Positions 1 to 5,653 of a DNA stretch of 5,900 nucleotides are shown here, in pieces (the stretch's first letter is position 1; each line of letters starts with the position of its first letter). Source of the DNA: Chloroflexia bacterium (GTDB taxonomy: Bacteria; Chloroflexota; Chloroflexia; Thermomicrobiales; UBA6265); contig JACCYK010000681.1 in assembly GCA_013696525.1 (NCBI GenBank), positions 1 to 5,900 on the forward strand, written 5' to 3'. Under the pieces are notes generated by a model, which saw only the letters and a program-made list of their open reading frames with translations, was not told where the DNA came from and did not search any database. The position numbers and the translations under genes were made by a program.

Positions 1-6
1 TGCCAG

Positions 7-21
7 CCTGGCTTAGCCAGG
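7..21 (-). terminator. Stem-loop downstream of the ferritin-like gene, possible terminator
   Basis: CCTGGC (7-12) and GCCAGG (16-21) are perfect complements around a TTA loop. The hairpin begins 22 bases beyond the stop codon (43-45) of the minus-strand ferritin-like gene, a plausible place for transcription to end. No T-tract is visible on the minus-strand exit side, and the window stops six bases further on. It could be a weak or factor-assisted terminator, or a transcript-stabilising 3' hairpin. Confidence 0.35.
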
Positions 22-42
22 AAGCGTGGCGTCCAGGGACAG

Positions 43-756
43 TTACGGCACCGGGGTGGCTTCCGCCGCCGCGTTCGGCGTCACCACTTCGGCGGCCGTG
101 ATGAACGGGGTCGCGATTTCAACGACCTCGGCCGGCGTTAGCGGCGGATCGAACGCCTCCGGGAACGGGCTCTCCTCGTTGAGGATGTTGAGGTACGCCG
201 CATGGCGGGCCTCGACGCCGTGGATCGTCAGCGCCGCGGTCAGCAGCTCGTCGTTGTCGATCAGGTATTGGGCGGCACCGGTGTAGGCGCTGACTCCCGT
301 GTTCTCCAGGGCCATCGCCGTCGCCAGGAAGGCGGTGGCATCGCCCAGGGCGGCCTCGAAGTTGTAGGCGCCTTCCTCGACCGGCGAGCCGCCGAGGTCG
401 GTGATGACCTGGGTCAAGGTCGCCACATGGGCCGCCTCATCGGTGCCGATTTGGGCCACGTAGTCGACGACCGACGGCTGGAAGCCGAGGGCGGTGAACG
501 CCTCGACCGTCAGGCTGGCGAGGCCGTCGCGATAAAAGGCGTTTTCCAGGTGCTCCAGGCTCAGCGCGTAGTTGAGGACCGACAGCAGGTCCTCGTCACT
601 GGCGACATCCTGGGCCGCCGCCGGGACGGCGCCGAACATCGTCGTCACGCTGGCCGCGCCAACGAGCAGGGCGCCGCCGCGCAGCATGGCGCGACGGGAC
701 GGCTGGTAGGCGCGGGGGGAGAGCAATCGCTCCAGACGGTCAGCTTGCTGCAACAT
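43..756 (-). CDS. Exported (Tat-type) ferritin-like domain protein, copy A
   Basis: A 237-residue protein with a ferritin-like four-helix bundle. The N-terminus has a twin-arginine stretch (SRRAMLRGG, residues 20-28), a hydrophobic segment and an Ala-rich probable cleavage site (AAA-Q, about 46-49), so Tat export is likely. The bundle shows the ligand pattern of diiron carboxylate proteins: E68 in LEHLENAFY, E107 and H110 in DEAAH, E151 in LENTGVSAY, and E182 and H185 in VEARHAAYL. A linker and an EATPVP tail follow. The ATG is supported by AAGGAG (764-769) seven bases upstream. It lies 48 bases downstream of its paralogue and is probably in the same operon. The family resembles Ferritin_2-type proteins, whose roles are mostly unknown. 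Metal binding is inferred from the ligands; oxidase, storage or stress functions remain open. Confidence 0.88.
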   Translation of the reverse strand: MLQQADRLERLLSPRAYQPSRRAMLRGGALLVGAASVTTMFGAVPAAAQDVASDEDLLSVLNYALSLEHLENAFYRDGLASLTVEAFTALGFQPSVVDYVAQIGTDEAAHVATLTQVITDLGGSPVEEGAYNFEAALGDATAFLATAMALENTGVSAYTGAAQYLIDNDELLTAALTIHGVEARHAAYLNILNEESPFPEAFDPPLTPAEVVEIATPFITAAEVVTPNAAAEATPVP

Positions 757-804
757 GCTCGTGCTCCTTGTGATGTGTCGATATTCGCGAAAACGACGAT
801 GCCG

Positions 805-1500
805 TTAGGCGACCGGCGTGGCCTCGGCCGCCGTGTCACCGACGATGAACGGGCCGGCGATCTCCAGCACCTCGGCCGGGGTCAGCGGTGTCTCGAACGG
901 GGCCGGGAAGGGCAGCGCGCCGTTGAGCAGGTTGAGATAGGCGGCGTGCCGCGCTTCAACCGCGACGATCGTGCCCGCCGCCGTCAGCAACGCGGGATCG
1001 GAGATGAACTGGCCGGCGCCGTCGTAGGCGGAGACACCGGTATTCTCCAGGGCTTGGGCGATGGCGAGGAACGAGAGGGCATCAGTGTAGCCGAAGTCGT
1101 ACTCCGCTTCCTGCACCGGCTCGCCGCCGAGGTCGGTGATCACGGAGGTAAGGGTCTCGACATGCGCCAGCTCGTGGTCACGAATATCGGTCAAAAACTG
1201 GCTGATCGGCTGGTTGAACGGGCTCTCACCAAAGTCCTCATCGGTGAATTGGGCCAGGCCATCCCGGTAGAAGGCGTACTCCAGGTGCTCAAGGGTCAGC
1301 GCGAAGTTGAGCACGTCGATGTCGTCCGCGAACTCCGCCTGGGCCAGCACGCGCCGCATGCCGGGGGCTGTCGCCGCCGCGAGCGCGAGGGCGCCGCCGC
1401 CGATCACCTTCGCGGTGCCGCCGAGGATGCCCCGACGGGACGCCAGACGCTGTCGTTCCGCGAACACCTCTTGCAAAAGCTCGTGATGCATTAGCCGCAT
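805..1500 (-). CDS. Exported (Tat-type) ferritin-like domain protein, copy B
   Basis: A 231-residue paralogue of the next gene downstream, first in the probable two-gene operon. It has a twin-arginine segment (SRRGILGG, residues 21-28), a hydrophobic Ala-rich stretch and a likely cleavage site near LAQA (52-55). The full set of ferritin-like ligands is present: E71 in LEHLEYAFY, E110 and H113 in HELAH, E152 in LENTGVSAY, and E182 and H185 in VEARHAAYL. The C-terminus keeps LTPAEVLEIAGPFI and ends in EATPVA. The first ATG is preferred over the one three codons later because GAGGAGGA (1506-1513) sits five bases before it. By eye about half the bundle residues match copy A, with the greatest difference in the signal region and the loop before the second helix. 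Exported metal-binding or redox function is inferred, not shown. Confidence 0.88.
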   Translation of the reverse strand: MRLMHHELLQEVFAERQRLASRRGILGGTAKVIGGGALALAAATAPGMRRVLAQAEFADDIDVLNFALTLEHLEYAFYRDGLAQFTDEDFGESPFNQPISQFLTDIRDHELAHVETLTSVITDLGGEPVQEAEYDFGYTDALSFLAIAQALENTGVSAYDGAGQFISDPALLTAAGTIVAVEARHAAYLNLLNGALPFPAPFETPLTPAEVLEIAGPFIVGDTAAEATPVA

Positions 1501-1918
1501 CGTGGTCCTCCTCTATTCGCCGCCGAGAGAAGCAACAACCCTCACCAAGCCAAATGGGCGCCCGCAAGACTGGTCGTGCGCTTGGCGCTCATTGGCAGTA
1601 GCGTGGGCTTCCCCCAGTCAAGGAAAGGTACCGGCATATTGTGTGCCAGAGATTCACGGATCGGGCCGAAGCTGGTCAAACCTCTCGCACATTGCGTAGC
1701 AAATACTACATTAGTAGACCAGCCGTCAGGTTTCCCAGCTCATCGGCGCCCGCGAACGCCGGTATTGGCATCCAAATCGGTCGTGGCCGCGTATCTAAAA
1801 TTGGGGGTTACGACGTGGCGCGCGTCACTGGCTGGACGCGGACGAACGGGAGTCGCCGGGAGCCGGAGCGGAACCGTCAGGCGGGTTGCGCCCGGCCGGT
1901 GATCGAGGGAGGGGACAA
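1501..1918. other. Divergent intergenic region between ferritin-like operon and peptidase gene
   Basis: About 418 bases separate the start of the minus-strand ferritin-like operon from the plus-strand peptidase gene, so promoters for both should lie here. Roughly 1620-1720 is visibly less GC-rich than the surroundings. On the minus strand, TTGACT (plus 1616-1621) resembles a -35 box, but its best -10 partner (TACTGC, plus 1595-1600) is poor and 15 bases away. A short dyad, TACTA-CAT-TAGTA, occupies 1704-1716. Open frames on the plus strand here have no ribosome-binding site, no family motifs and no coding-like composition. No promoter can be assigned with confidence. Confidence 0.5.
1904..1914 (+). 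promoter_or_regulatory. Ribosome-binding site fixing the GTG start of the peptidase
   Basis: The purine-rich run GAGGGAGGGGA lies four bases before GTG at 1919-1921. It selects this GTG over an upstream in-frame TTG at 1886, which has no comparable site. Confidence 0.65.
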
Positions 1919-2455
1919 GTGATTCAGCGGGGAAGGGGCCTGGCCACGCCAGGTCTGAAGCGACCGCGCCGGTTGGCGCCAGACGCGGGCGGGCGGCGGC
2001 TGGGCCGCCGGGGGGCGCTGGCGATCTTGGCTGGGGCCGCCGTGGCCGGTGTTGCCGGGCTCGACCATGAGGCGGCGGCGGCGGCAAAGGCCAAACGCAT
2101 CGTCAGGGAAGCGAAGAAGCACAAGGGCGCCCGGTACGTCGCCGGCGGGACGGGGCCACGCGCCTTCGATTGCTCCGGCTTTACCTGCTACGTGGTGAAG
2201 AAGGCGACCGGCAAAGACATCACCCCGTCGCTTCAGCTCCAGGTCGATCAGGCGGGCAAGCGCATAAAGAAGAAGCGGCGGAAGAAGGGTGATCTGATCT
2301 TCTTCAACCTGGAGGGCGGCCGCCGGGTGACGCACGTCGCCATCGTGTTGGGGCGACACAAGGTCATCCACGCGATGAACCCGGAACTGGACGTTCGCAC
2401 CAGCGACATCTCCGACGGCAGCTACTGGAAGGTCCACAGCGTCCGCCGAATGTAA
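1919..2455 (+). CDS. Exported NlpC/P60-family cysteine peptidase (putative peptidoglycan endopeptidase)
   Basis: A 178-residue protein from the GTG start. NlpC/P60 enzymes are papain-like hydrolases that usually cut peptide bonds in peptidoglycan stems. The catalytic cysteine is C85 in FDCSGF, the histidine H139 in THVAIVLG, and the likely third residue H151 in VIHAMN. The family's GARYVAGG segment (70-77) precedes the cysteine and GDLIFF (124-129) precedes the histidine. The N-terminus has a basic region with RRLGRRGALAIL, then an Ala/Gly-rich hydrophobic stretch, consistent with Sec or Tat export. No SH3b, LysM or other wall-binding domain is present, so this is a minimal single-domain form. 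A very basic patch, KRIKKKRRKK (114-123), sits between cysteine and histidine and could serve in binding acidic wall polymers (inference). It is transcribed convergently with the dehydrogenase. Confidence 0.87.
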   Translation: MIQRGRGLATPGLKRPRRLAPDAGGRRLGRRGALAILAGAAVAGVAGLDHEAAAAAKAKRIVREAKKHKGARYVAGGTGPRAFDCSGFTCYVVKKATGKDITPSLQLQVDQAGKRIKKKRRKKGDLIFFNLEGGRRVTHVAIVLGRHKVIHAMNPELDVRTSDISDGSYWKVHSVRRM

Positions 2456-2516
2456 CCTCTAACCCAGGTTAAACAGCGAGGCGATTCCTGCCATCGACAT
2501 TGGCGGGGTGCCGCCA

Positions 2517-2540
2517 AGCTCGGGAATGAATCCCCGAGCT
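2517..2540. repeat. 8-bp inverted repeat (stem-loop), possible bidirectional terminator
   Basis: AGCTCGGG (2517-2524) and CCCGAGCT (2533-2540) pair perfectly around an eight-base loop, 62 bases after the peptidase stop. The inner bases GGGAATGAATCCC are themselves nearly self-complementary. No T-run follows on either strand, so a terminator role is uncertain. The sequence looks more like a unit of a palindromic intergenic repeat. Confidence 0.55.
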
Positions 2541-2552
2541 AATCTCACAAAC

Positions 2553-2649
2553 CCGGCTGTATCCGGGGGTTCGACGCGAACGGCACCGGCCTTCGTCGAT
2601 AGTCGAAATGGCGCGATCGGATTGATCGCTGGCCGAGAGATACAGCCGG
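2553..2649. repeat. Long-range 11-bp inverted repeat enclosing a smaller hairpin
   Basis: CCGGCTGTATC (2553-2563) is the exact reverse complement of GATACAGCCGG (2639-2649). Between them TCGACG (2571-2576) pairs with CGTCGA (2594-2599), with further AA/TT and GG/CC pairs inside. The transcript could fold as a closed arm with an internal hairpin. The left arm can alternatively fold with CCGGG at 2563-2567, and the right arm overlaps the hairpin at 2646-2660, so at least two exclusive folds exist. Confidence 0.5.
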
Positions 2650-2660
2650 CTTTCAGCCGG
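2646..2660. repeat. Perfect 6-bp hairpin with TTC loop, unit 1
   Basis: CCGGCT (2646-2651), TTC loop, AGCCGG (2655-2660). The core GGCTTTCAGCC recurs 33 bases later in the next hairpin, so the two appear to be members of one repeat type. No protein-coding role is seen. Confidence 0.55.
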
Positions 2661-2672
2661 GGTTGTCGATTC

Positions 2673-2698
2673 AGCGCGGCGGCTTTCAGCCCCGCGCT
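2673..2698. repeat. 11-bp hairpin with one bulge and TTC loop, unit 2
   Basis: AGCGCGG (2673-2679) pairs with CCGCGCT (2692-2698), and GGCT (2681-2684) with AGCC (2688-2691), around loop TTC. A single unpaired C lies at 2680. It shares the GGCTTTCAGCC core with the hairpin at 2646-2660 but has a different outer stem. This is the most stable-looking stem in the region. Confidence 0.55.
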
Positions 2699-2829
2699 CG
2701 ATGACCACGACGCGCTGGGGCTATCGGCCGCTATCGTGAAAAACCAGGCTAACCGACGCCGCGTCACGGGGCAGCACGTCCACCGCGGGGCAGTCCTGGC
2801 GGTGAGTGTGACTCGTTTTAGCAGGACAA

Positions 2830-2844
2830 GGCTGTATTCCAGCC
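2830..2844 (-). terminator. Hairpin just after the dehydrogenase stop, weak terminator candidate
   Basis: GGCTG (2830-2834) and CAGCC (2840-2844) pair around a five-base loop. On the minus strand the stem starts five bases after the dehydrogenase stop and is followed by TTGTCC, too T-poor for a classical terminator. The GGCTGTAT half-motif also occurs at 2555-2562 and, inverted, at 2640-2647, so this may be another unit of the local repeat. Confidence 0.35.
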
Positions 2845-2849
2845 GCACG

Positions 2850-3968
2850 TCAATCGGTGAACGAAATACCGAGCTTGATCGAGCGTTCGGGGTGCTCGTC
2901 GATCTCCCGGTAGGCCGCCGCGCTGTCGGTGAAGGGGACGATCGGGGTGATCATGCCCGCGGTTTGGAGCTTGCCGCTGGTGAGCCAGGCGAGGGCCAGC
3001 TCGACCAGCCGTTCCAGGGTCCACCCGGGGGCGTCCGGCGGCGGCAGGCTCTGGGCCCGGACCGAGACGAGCCGCGGCCGGTTGACGTGGAACTCGTCGC
3101 CCAGGAAGAGGCCGGGGGCGCCGCCGCCATAGAAGGAGACGACGGCGACGGTGCCGCCAAACCGGGTAGCGCGAATCGCCTGGTGCAGGGCCGGGATGCT
3201 ACCGGAAGTCTCCACCGCGACATCGACCCCGAGCTGGCTCGCTTGTGATGCCTCCTCCAGGTAGCCGCCAATGATCCGGCGGGGCGGTACCGCCGGGGAC
3301 GCGACCCCGCGCCCGGTGTGGCGCCGGATTGCCAGCCCCACATCGCCGCCGGCCGCGGCGGGGTCGAGCGCCAGGTCGGCCCCATAGCCGCGGGCGAGCT
3401 GGCGCCGGTTCGGCAGCGGATCGACCGCGATCACTCGCGCCGCGCCGGCCAAGCGGGCGAGCTGGACCGCCATCAGGCCGATCGCGCCGAGGCCGAAGAC
3501 GGCCACCTCATCCCCCAGCTTGATGGGCGCGTCGCGGATCGGCAGGGCCATCACGGCGGGATCGAGACAGACCGCCGCCCCGGGCCCGAGGCCCGCCGGC
3601 AGCGGGTCGGCATTGGTCTCTTCGGTGGTTTGGGTCTCCCGGATCGGGAAATGGCCGAAGACGCGGTCGCCGACTTTAAACCGGCTCGCCTCGCTCCCCA
3701 GGCCGGTGACCACGCCGACCGCCATATTCCCCAGGCGACGGGGAAAGACGGCGCCGGCCGTGGTTGCCGGCCGGGGCATCACCGCGCCGAGGGCCGGATC
3801 ATACGGGCGACTGGCGGCCGGATCGTTGCGATAGCCGACCAGCTCGGTGCCGTGCTTGGGCGACGCGAATTCGGTTCGGATCCGGATCTGGCGCGGCCCT
3901 AACGGCTCATCCTCGTAACTCCGCAAGACGGGCGTGCGGGGAGCGATGGCGACGAGCTCACGGGGCAC
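2850..3968 (-). CDS. Medium-chain dehydrogenase/reductase (zinc-alcohol-dehydrogenase-like, apparently zinc-less)
   Basis: A 372-residue NAD(P)-dependent oxidoreductase of the MDR superfamily. The GroES-like N-terminal domain contains ASPKHGTELVGY (35-46), where zinc-type members carry the catalytic cysteine, and VGDRVFGH (99-106). The Rossmann domain has VAVFGLGAIGL (155-165, GxGxxG) and an acidic residue at VIAVD (D183), which favours NAD over NADP. The only cysteine is C134, so neither the catalytic nor the four-cysteine structural zinc site can form. The GTG start is chosen because GGGAGA (3976-3981) lies seven bases upstream; translation further upstream would overlap the isomerase and resembles no MDR. 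It follows the isomerase by 19 bases and is probably co-transcribed. The substrate is likely a sugar, polyol or their derivative, judged only from this neighbour. Confidence 0.87.
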   Translation of the reverse strand: MPRELVAIAPRTPVLRSYEDEPLGPRQIRIRTEFASPKHGTELVGYRNDPAASRPYDPALGAVMPRPATTAGAVFPRRLGNMAVGVVTGLGSEASRFKVGDRVFGHFPIRETQTTEETNADPLPAGLGPGAAVCLDPAVMALPIRDAPIKLGDEVAVFGLGAIGLMAVQLARLAGAARVIAVDPLPNRRQLARGYGADLALDPAAAGGDVGLAIRRHTGRGVASPAVPPRRIIGGYLEEASQASQLGVDVAVETSGSIPALHQAIRATRFGGTVAVVSFYGGGAPGLFLGDEFHVNRPRLVSVRAQSLPPPDAPGWTLERLVELALAWLTSGKLQTAGMITPIVPFTDSAAAYREIDEHPERSIKLGISFTD

Positions 3969-3975
3969 GGTCTGT

Positions 3976-3981
3976 TCTCCC
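3976..3981 (-). promoter_or_regulatory. Ribosome-binding site fixing the GTG start of the dehydrogenase
   Basis: Read on the minus strand this is GGGAGA, seven bases before the GTG at 3966-3968, inside the 19-base gap after the isomerase stop. It supports the short form of the dehydrogenase over a 70-residue longer reading. Confidence 0.6.
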
Positions 3982-3987
3982 TGCCGG

Positions 3988-4782
3988 TCAGGCGGCGTCG
4001 TGGACCCGGCGGAGGTAGGCCATGCTGGCGGCCACCGCCGCGTTCGGCGCGTCGTCGAGCCGGCACTCGAAGCCGTGGTAGCCGTCGTAGCCGCCCGCTT
4101 TGAGGGCGGCAAAGCCGGGGCCGAAATCGAGGTGGCCACGGCCCGGCAGCAGCCGGTTGCTGTCGGCAACGTGGACATGGACGATGCGGCCCGCCGCCGC
4201 CCGGACGCTGGCGGCGATGTCCACCTCCTCGATCCCCATGTGGAAAAAGTCGGCCATTACGCCGAGATTTCCCTCGCCCGCGACCTCGGCGGCGATCGCC
4301 ATCCCCTGCTCGATCCGGTTGACGATGTATGCCTCGTACCGATTCAGCGGCTCGAGATAGAGCGGGATGCCCGCCGCCGCGGCGACCGGGACCAGTTCCT
4401 TCAACTGGGCGATGAGCAGGGCGCGCTCAAGGTCGGCCCCGCTCGTGAGCGGCGCGAGGTCGGGCAGGGCCGGGCCGCGGCCGAATTGTGGTACCAGCAA
4501 GACGCCCCGCGCCCCGATGGCGCCGGCCAGATCGATCCGGGCCCGGATCTGCTCTTTCGTCATCGCCCGCTTGGCGGGGTCTGGATCGAGCAAGCCAACC
4601 CCGCCGTCGAGGCTGGCCAGGGCGATGGGCGAGTCGTCGAAGATCGCCCGCAGCTCCGCCGGCGGCAACGCCAGGGCGGGGCCGTGCAGCTCGATCGCAT
4701 CGAGACCCGTGCGCTCCAACCAGGTCAGCCGCTCGGGCAGGGTGGCGCCGGGGATCATCATCTCACGCATGGCAAACTTCAT
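3988..4782 (-). CDS. Sugar phosphate isomerase/epimerase family TIM-barrel protein
   Basis: A 264-residue protein of the xylose-isomerase-like / AP endonuclease 2 TIM-barrel family, which includes hydroxypyruvate isomerases, ketose 3-epimerases and inosose-pathway enzymes. The metal-binding set is readable: E144 in LYLEPLNRYE, D178 in MADFFHMG (with H181 beside it), H204 in HVHVADSNR, and E239 in GFEC. The RGHLDFGPG loop (215-223) is also family-like. There is no signal peptide, so it is cytoplasmic. Length is normal. A GAGGA site (4794-4798) lies 11 bases before the ATG, rather far; an in-frame ATT two codons earlier sits at the more usual five-base spacing. It is first in an operon with the dehydrogenase, suggesting a sugar or polyol catabolic step. 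The exact substrate cannot be told from sequence. Confidence 0.87.
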   Translation of the reverse strand: MKFAMREMMIPGATLPERLTWLERTGLDAIELHGPALALPPAELRAIFDDSPIALASLDGGVGLLDPDPAKRAMTKEQIRARIDLAGAIGARGVLLVPQFGRGPALPDLAPLTSGADLERALLIAQLKELVPVAAAAGIPLYLEPLNRYEAYIVNRIEQGMAIAAEVAGEGNLGVMADFFHMGIEEVDIAASVRAAAGRIVHVHVADSNRLLPGRGHLDFGPGFAALKAGGYDGYHGFECRLDDAPNAAVAASMAYLRRVHDAA

Positions 4783-4874
4783 TGCAATCGTGGTCCTCGC
4801 ATAATTTCATCAGCGCCGGGGCGTTCATCGTCCGGCCGTCATCGTAGCAAACCGGCGCCGGGAGCGGATTAGGT
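4783..4874. other. Short divergent intergenic region with palindrome and direct repeat
   Basis: These 92 bases separate the divergent isomerase and methyltransferase genes. CATAAT (4800-4805) resembles a plus-strand -10 box but has no good -35 partner. TCATCGT occurs twice (4825-4831 and 4839-4845), 14 bases apart. A perfect 10-base palindrome, CCGGCGCCGG (4852-4861), overlaps the start of the methyltransferase ribosome-binding region. These could be control sites or chance in GC-rich DNA. Confidence 0.35.
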
Positions 4875-5495
4875 ATGGGCACACACGACCGGACCGAGCT
4901 TTTTGACGACTGGGCAGCGTCCTACGATGACACCGTCGCCCAAAGCCACGGCTTCCCGTTTACCGGCTACGACGCGGTGCTGGCAACGGTCGTGGCGGCG
5001 GCCGGGGCGGGCCAGGGGACCACCGTGCTCGATCTGGGCTGTGGGACGGGGATGCTCACCCGGTTAGTCGTTGACCAGGGCAGCGTCGTGCTGGGCACCG
5101 ACTTCTCGTCGCGGATGATCGCCCAAGCAAGGGTAGCGGTGCCGGAGGCGACGAATATCGAGCTCGATCTGCTCGGGAACTGGGCCGCGCTCGACGGCCG
5201 GCGGTTTTCCCGGATCGTGTCCACGTATGTGCTTCTCGAATGTGATCTCCGCGCCAAGGTTCAGATACTCCAAACGCTGGCGCGGGATCACCTGGTCGCG
5301 GGTGGCAGGATCGTGATCGGGGACCTCGCGTTCGCGACGACCCGGCAAATGGAGCACGAGCGCTCGCGTTCAGGCGCGGACTGGGACCCGGCCGAGCACT
5401 ACTGGGTCGCGCCGAGGCGCTGGCGGCGTTGGCCGCTGCCGGCATCGACGGTACGTTTCAAGCGGTATCGGCTTGCGCCGGCGTCTTTGTCCTAG
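4875..5495 (+). CDS. Class I SAM-dependent methyltransferase, C-terminus frameshifted
   Basis: As read, a 206-residue protein. The Rossmann-like SAM-binding core is clear: N-terminal FDDWAASYDDTV (10-21), motif I VLDLGCGTG (51-59), the acidic residue D76 in GTDFSSRM that usually contacts the SAM ribose, STYVLLECD (116-124), and the post-core GGRIVIGDLAF (143-153). After residue about 178 (EHYWVA) the reading turns into an arginine/tryptophan-rich tail unlike the family and stops at 5493-5495. The family-like C-terminus, including QAVSACAGVFVLG, is found in another frame up to 5515. The gene is therefore probably a frameshifted version of a ~212-residue enzyme, by mutation or sequencing error. 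GGGAG (4860-4864) lies ten bases before the ATG. It resembles YrrT-like methyltransferases; the substrate is unknown. Confidence 0.82.
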   Translation: MGTHDRTELFDDWAASYDDTVAQSHGFPFTGYDAVLATVVAAAGAGQGTTVLDLGCGTGMLTRLVVDQGSVVLGTDFSSRMIAQARVAVPEATNIELDLLGNWAALDGRRFSRIVSTYVLLECDLRAKVQILQTLARDHLVAGGRIVIGDLAFATTRQMEHERSRSGADWDPAEHYWVAPRRWRRWPLPASTVRFKRYRLAPASLS

Positions 5496-5515
5496 GCGCG
5501 ACCTCAACGTGCTGA
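5411..5515 (+). other. Out-of-frame original C-terminus of the methyltransferase
   Basis: Codons starting at 5411 read AEALAALAAAGIDGTFQAVS and then ACAGVFVLGATSTC, ending in TGA at 5513-5515. This continues EHYWVA smoothly and matches the usual end of such methyltransferases: a helix, a glycine turn, then a beta strand with a CAGVF-type motif. Relative to an intact gene one base is missing (or two extra) in about 5404-5413, a GC-only stretch. No slippery heptamer is apparent, so programmed frameshifting is unlikely. Confidence 0.75.
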
Positions 5516-5653
5516 CAGCCGCGAATTTGCCCTGGAAACTCGCGGCACGATCCACGCGGTAGGTGTAAGGTTGGCATCAGGCGCCGGCGATCGCTGATCA
5601 CGGGCAAGCTCGCCGCCGGTTTTACCCGCCCGACGCACGAGGTAGACACCACC

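Larger units (their letters stand above)
2456..2849. other. Convergent intergenic region, hairpin-rich and without a supported gene
   Basis: This 394-base stretch lies between the stops of the plus-strand peptidase and the minus-strand dehydrogenase. Open frames across it lack ribosome-binding sites and recognisable protein motifs. It does hold repeated inverted sequences: perfect or near-perfect stem-loops at 2517-2540, 2552-2567, 2646-2660, 2673-2698 and 2830-2844, and an 11-base inverted repeat joining 2553-2563 with 2639-2649. A further weak hairpin (2804-2814) precedes TTTT at 2816-2819. Some of these stems may end transcription from either side, but none has a classical strong stem plus long T-tract. 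Confidence 0.6.

Noticed and set aside
202..1494. Long plus-strand open frame (430 codons) across the ferritin-like genes
   Set aside because: It is antisense to two proteins with clear signal peptides, ligand motifs and ribosome-binding sites; its translation is Arg/Gly/Gln-rich without family features, as expected of shadows in GC-rich genes.
1576..1922. Overlapping plus-strand open frames of about 93-108 codons before the peptidase gene
   Set aside because: No ribosome-binding site, no known motifs, less GC-rich composition, and they occupy the region expected to hold divergent promoters.
2517..2844. CRISPR array
   Set aside because: The repeats are short, inverted, unevenly spaced and different in their outer stems; there are no regular direct repeats with spacers and no cas genes nearby.
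2459..2848. Minus-strand open frame of 129 codons in the convergent intergenic region
   Set aside because: It runs through several inverted repeats, has no good start signal, and resembles no protein family; the hairpin content explains the sequence better.
3969..4178. 70-residue N-terminal extension of the dehydrogenase
   Set aside because: It overlaps the isomerase coding end, is Thr/Ala/Arg-rich, and is unlike MDR N-termini; the GTG at 3966-3968 has a good ribosome-binding site and matches the family start.
3934..4872. Plus-strand open frame of 312 codons opposite the isomerase
   Set aside because: Antisense shadow of a gene with an intact metal-binding set; no ribosome-binding site and no recognisable motifs.
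5404..5413. Programmed ribosomal frameshift in the methyltransferase
   Set aside because: No slippery heptamer or clear downstream stimulatory structure is visible; a simple one-base deletion or read error is the simpler explanation.
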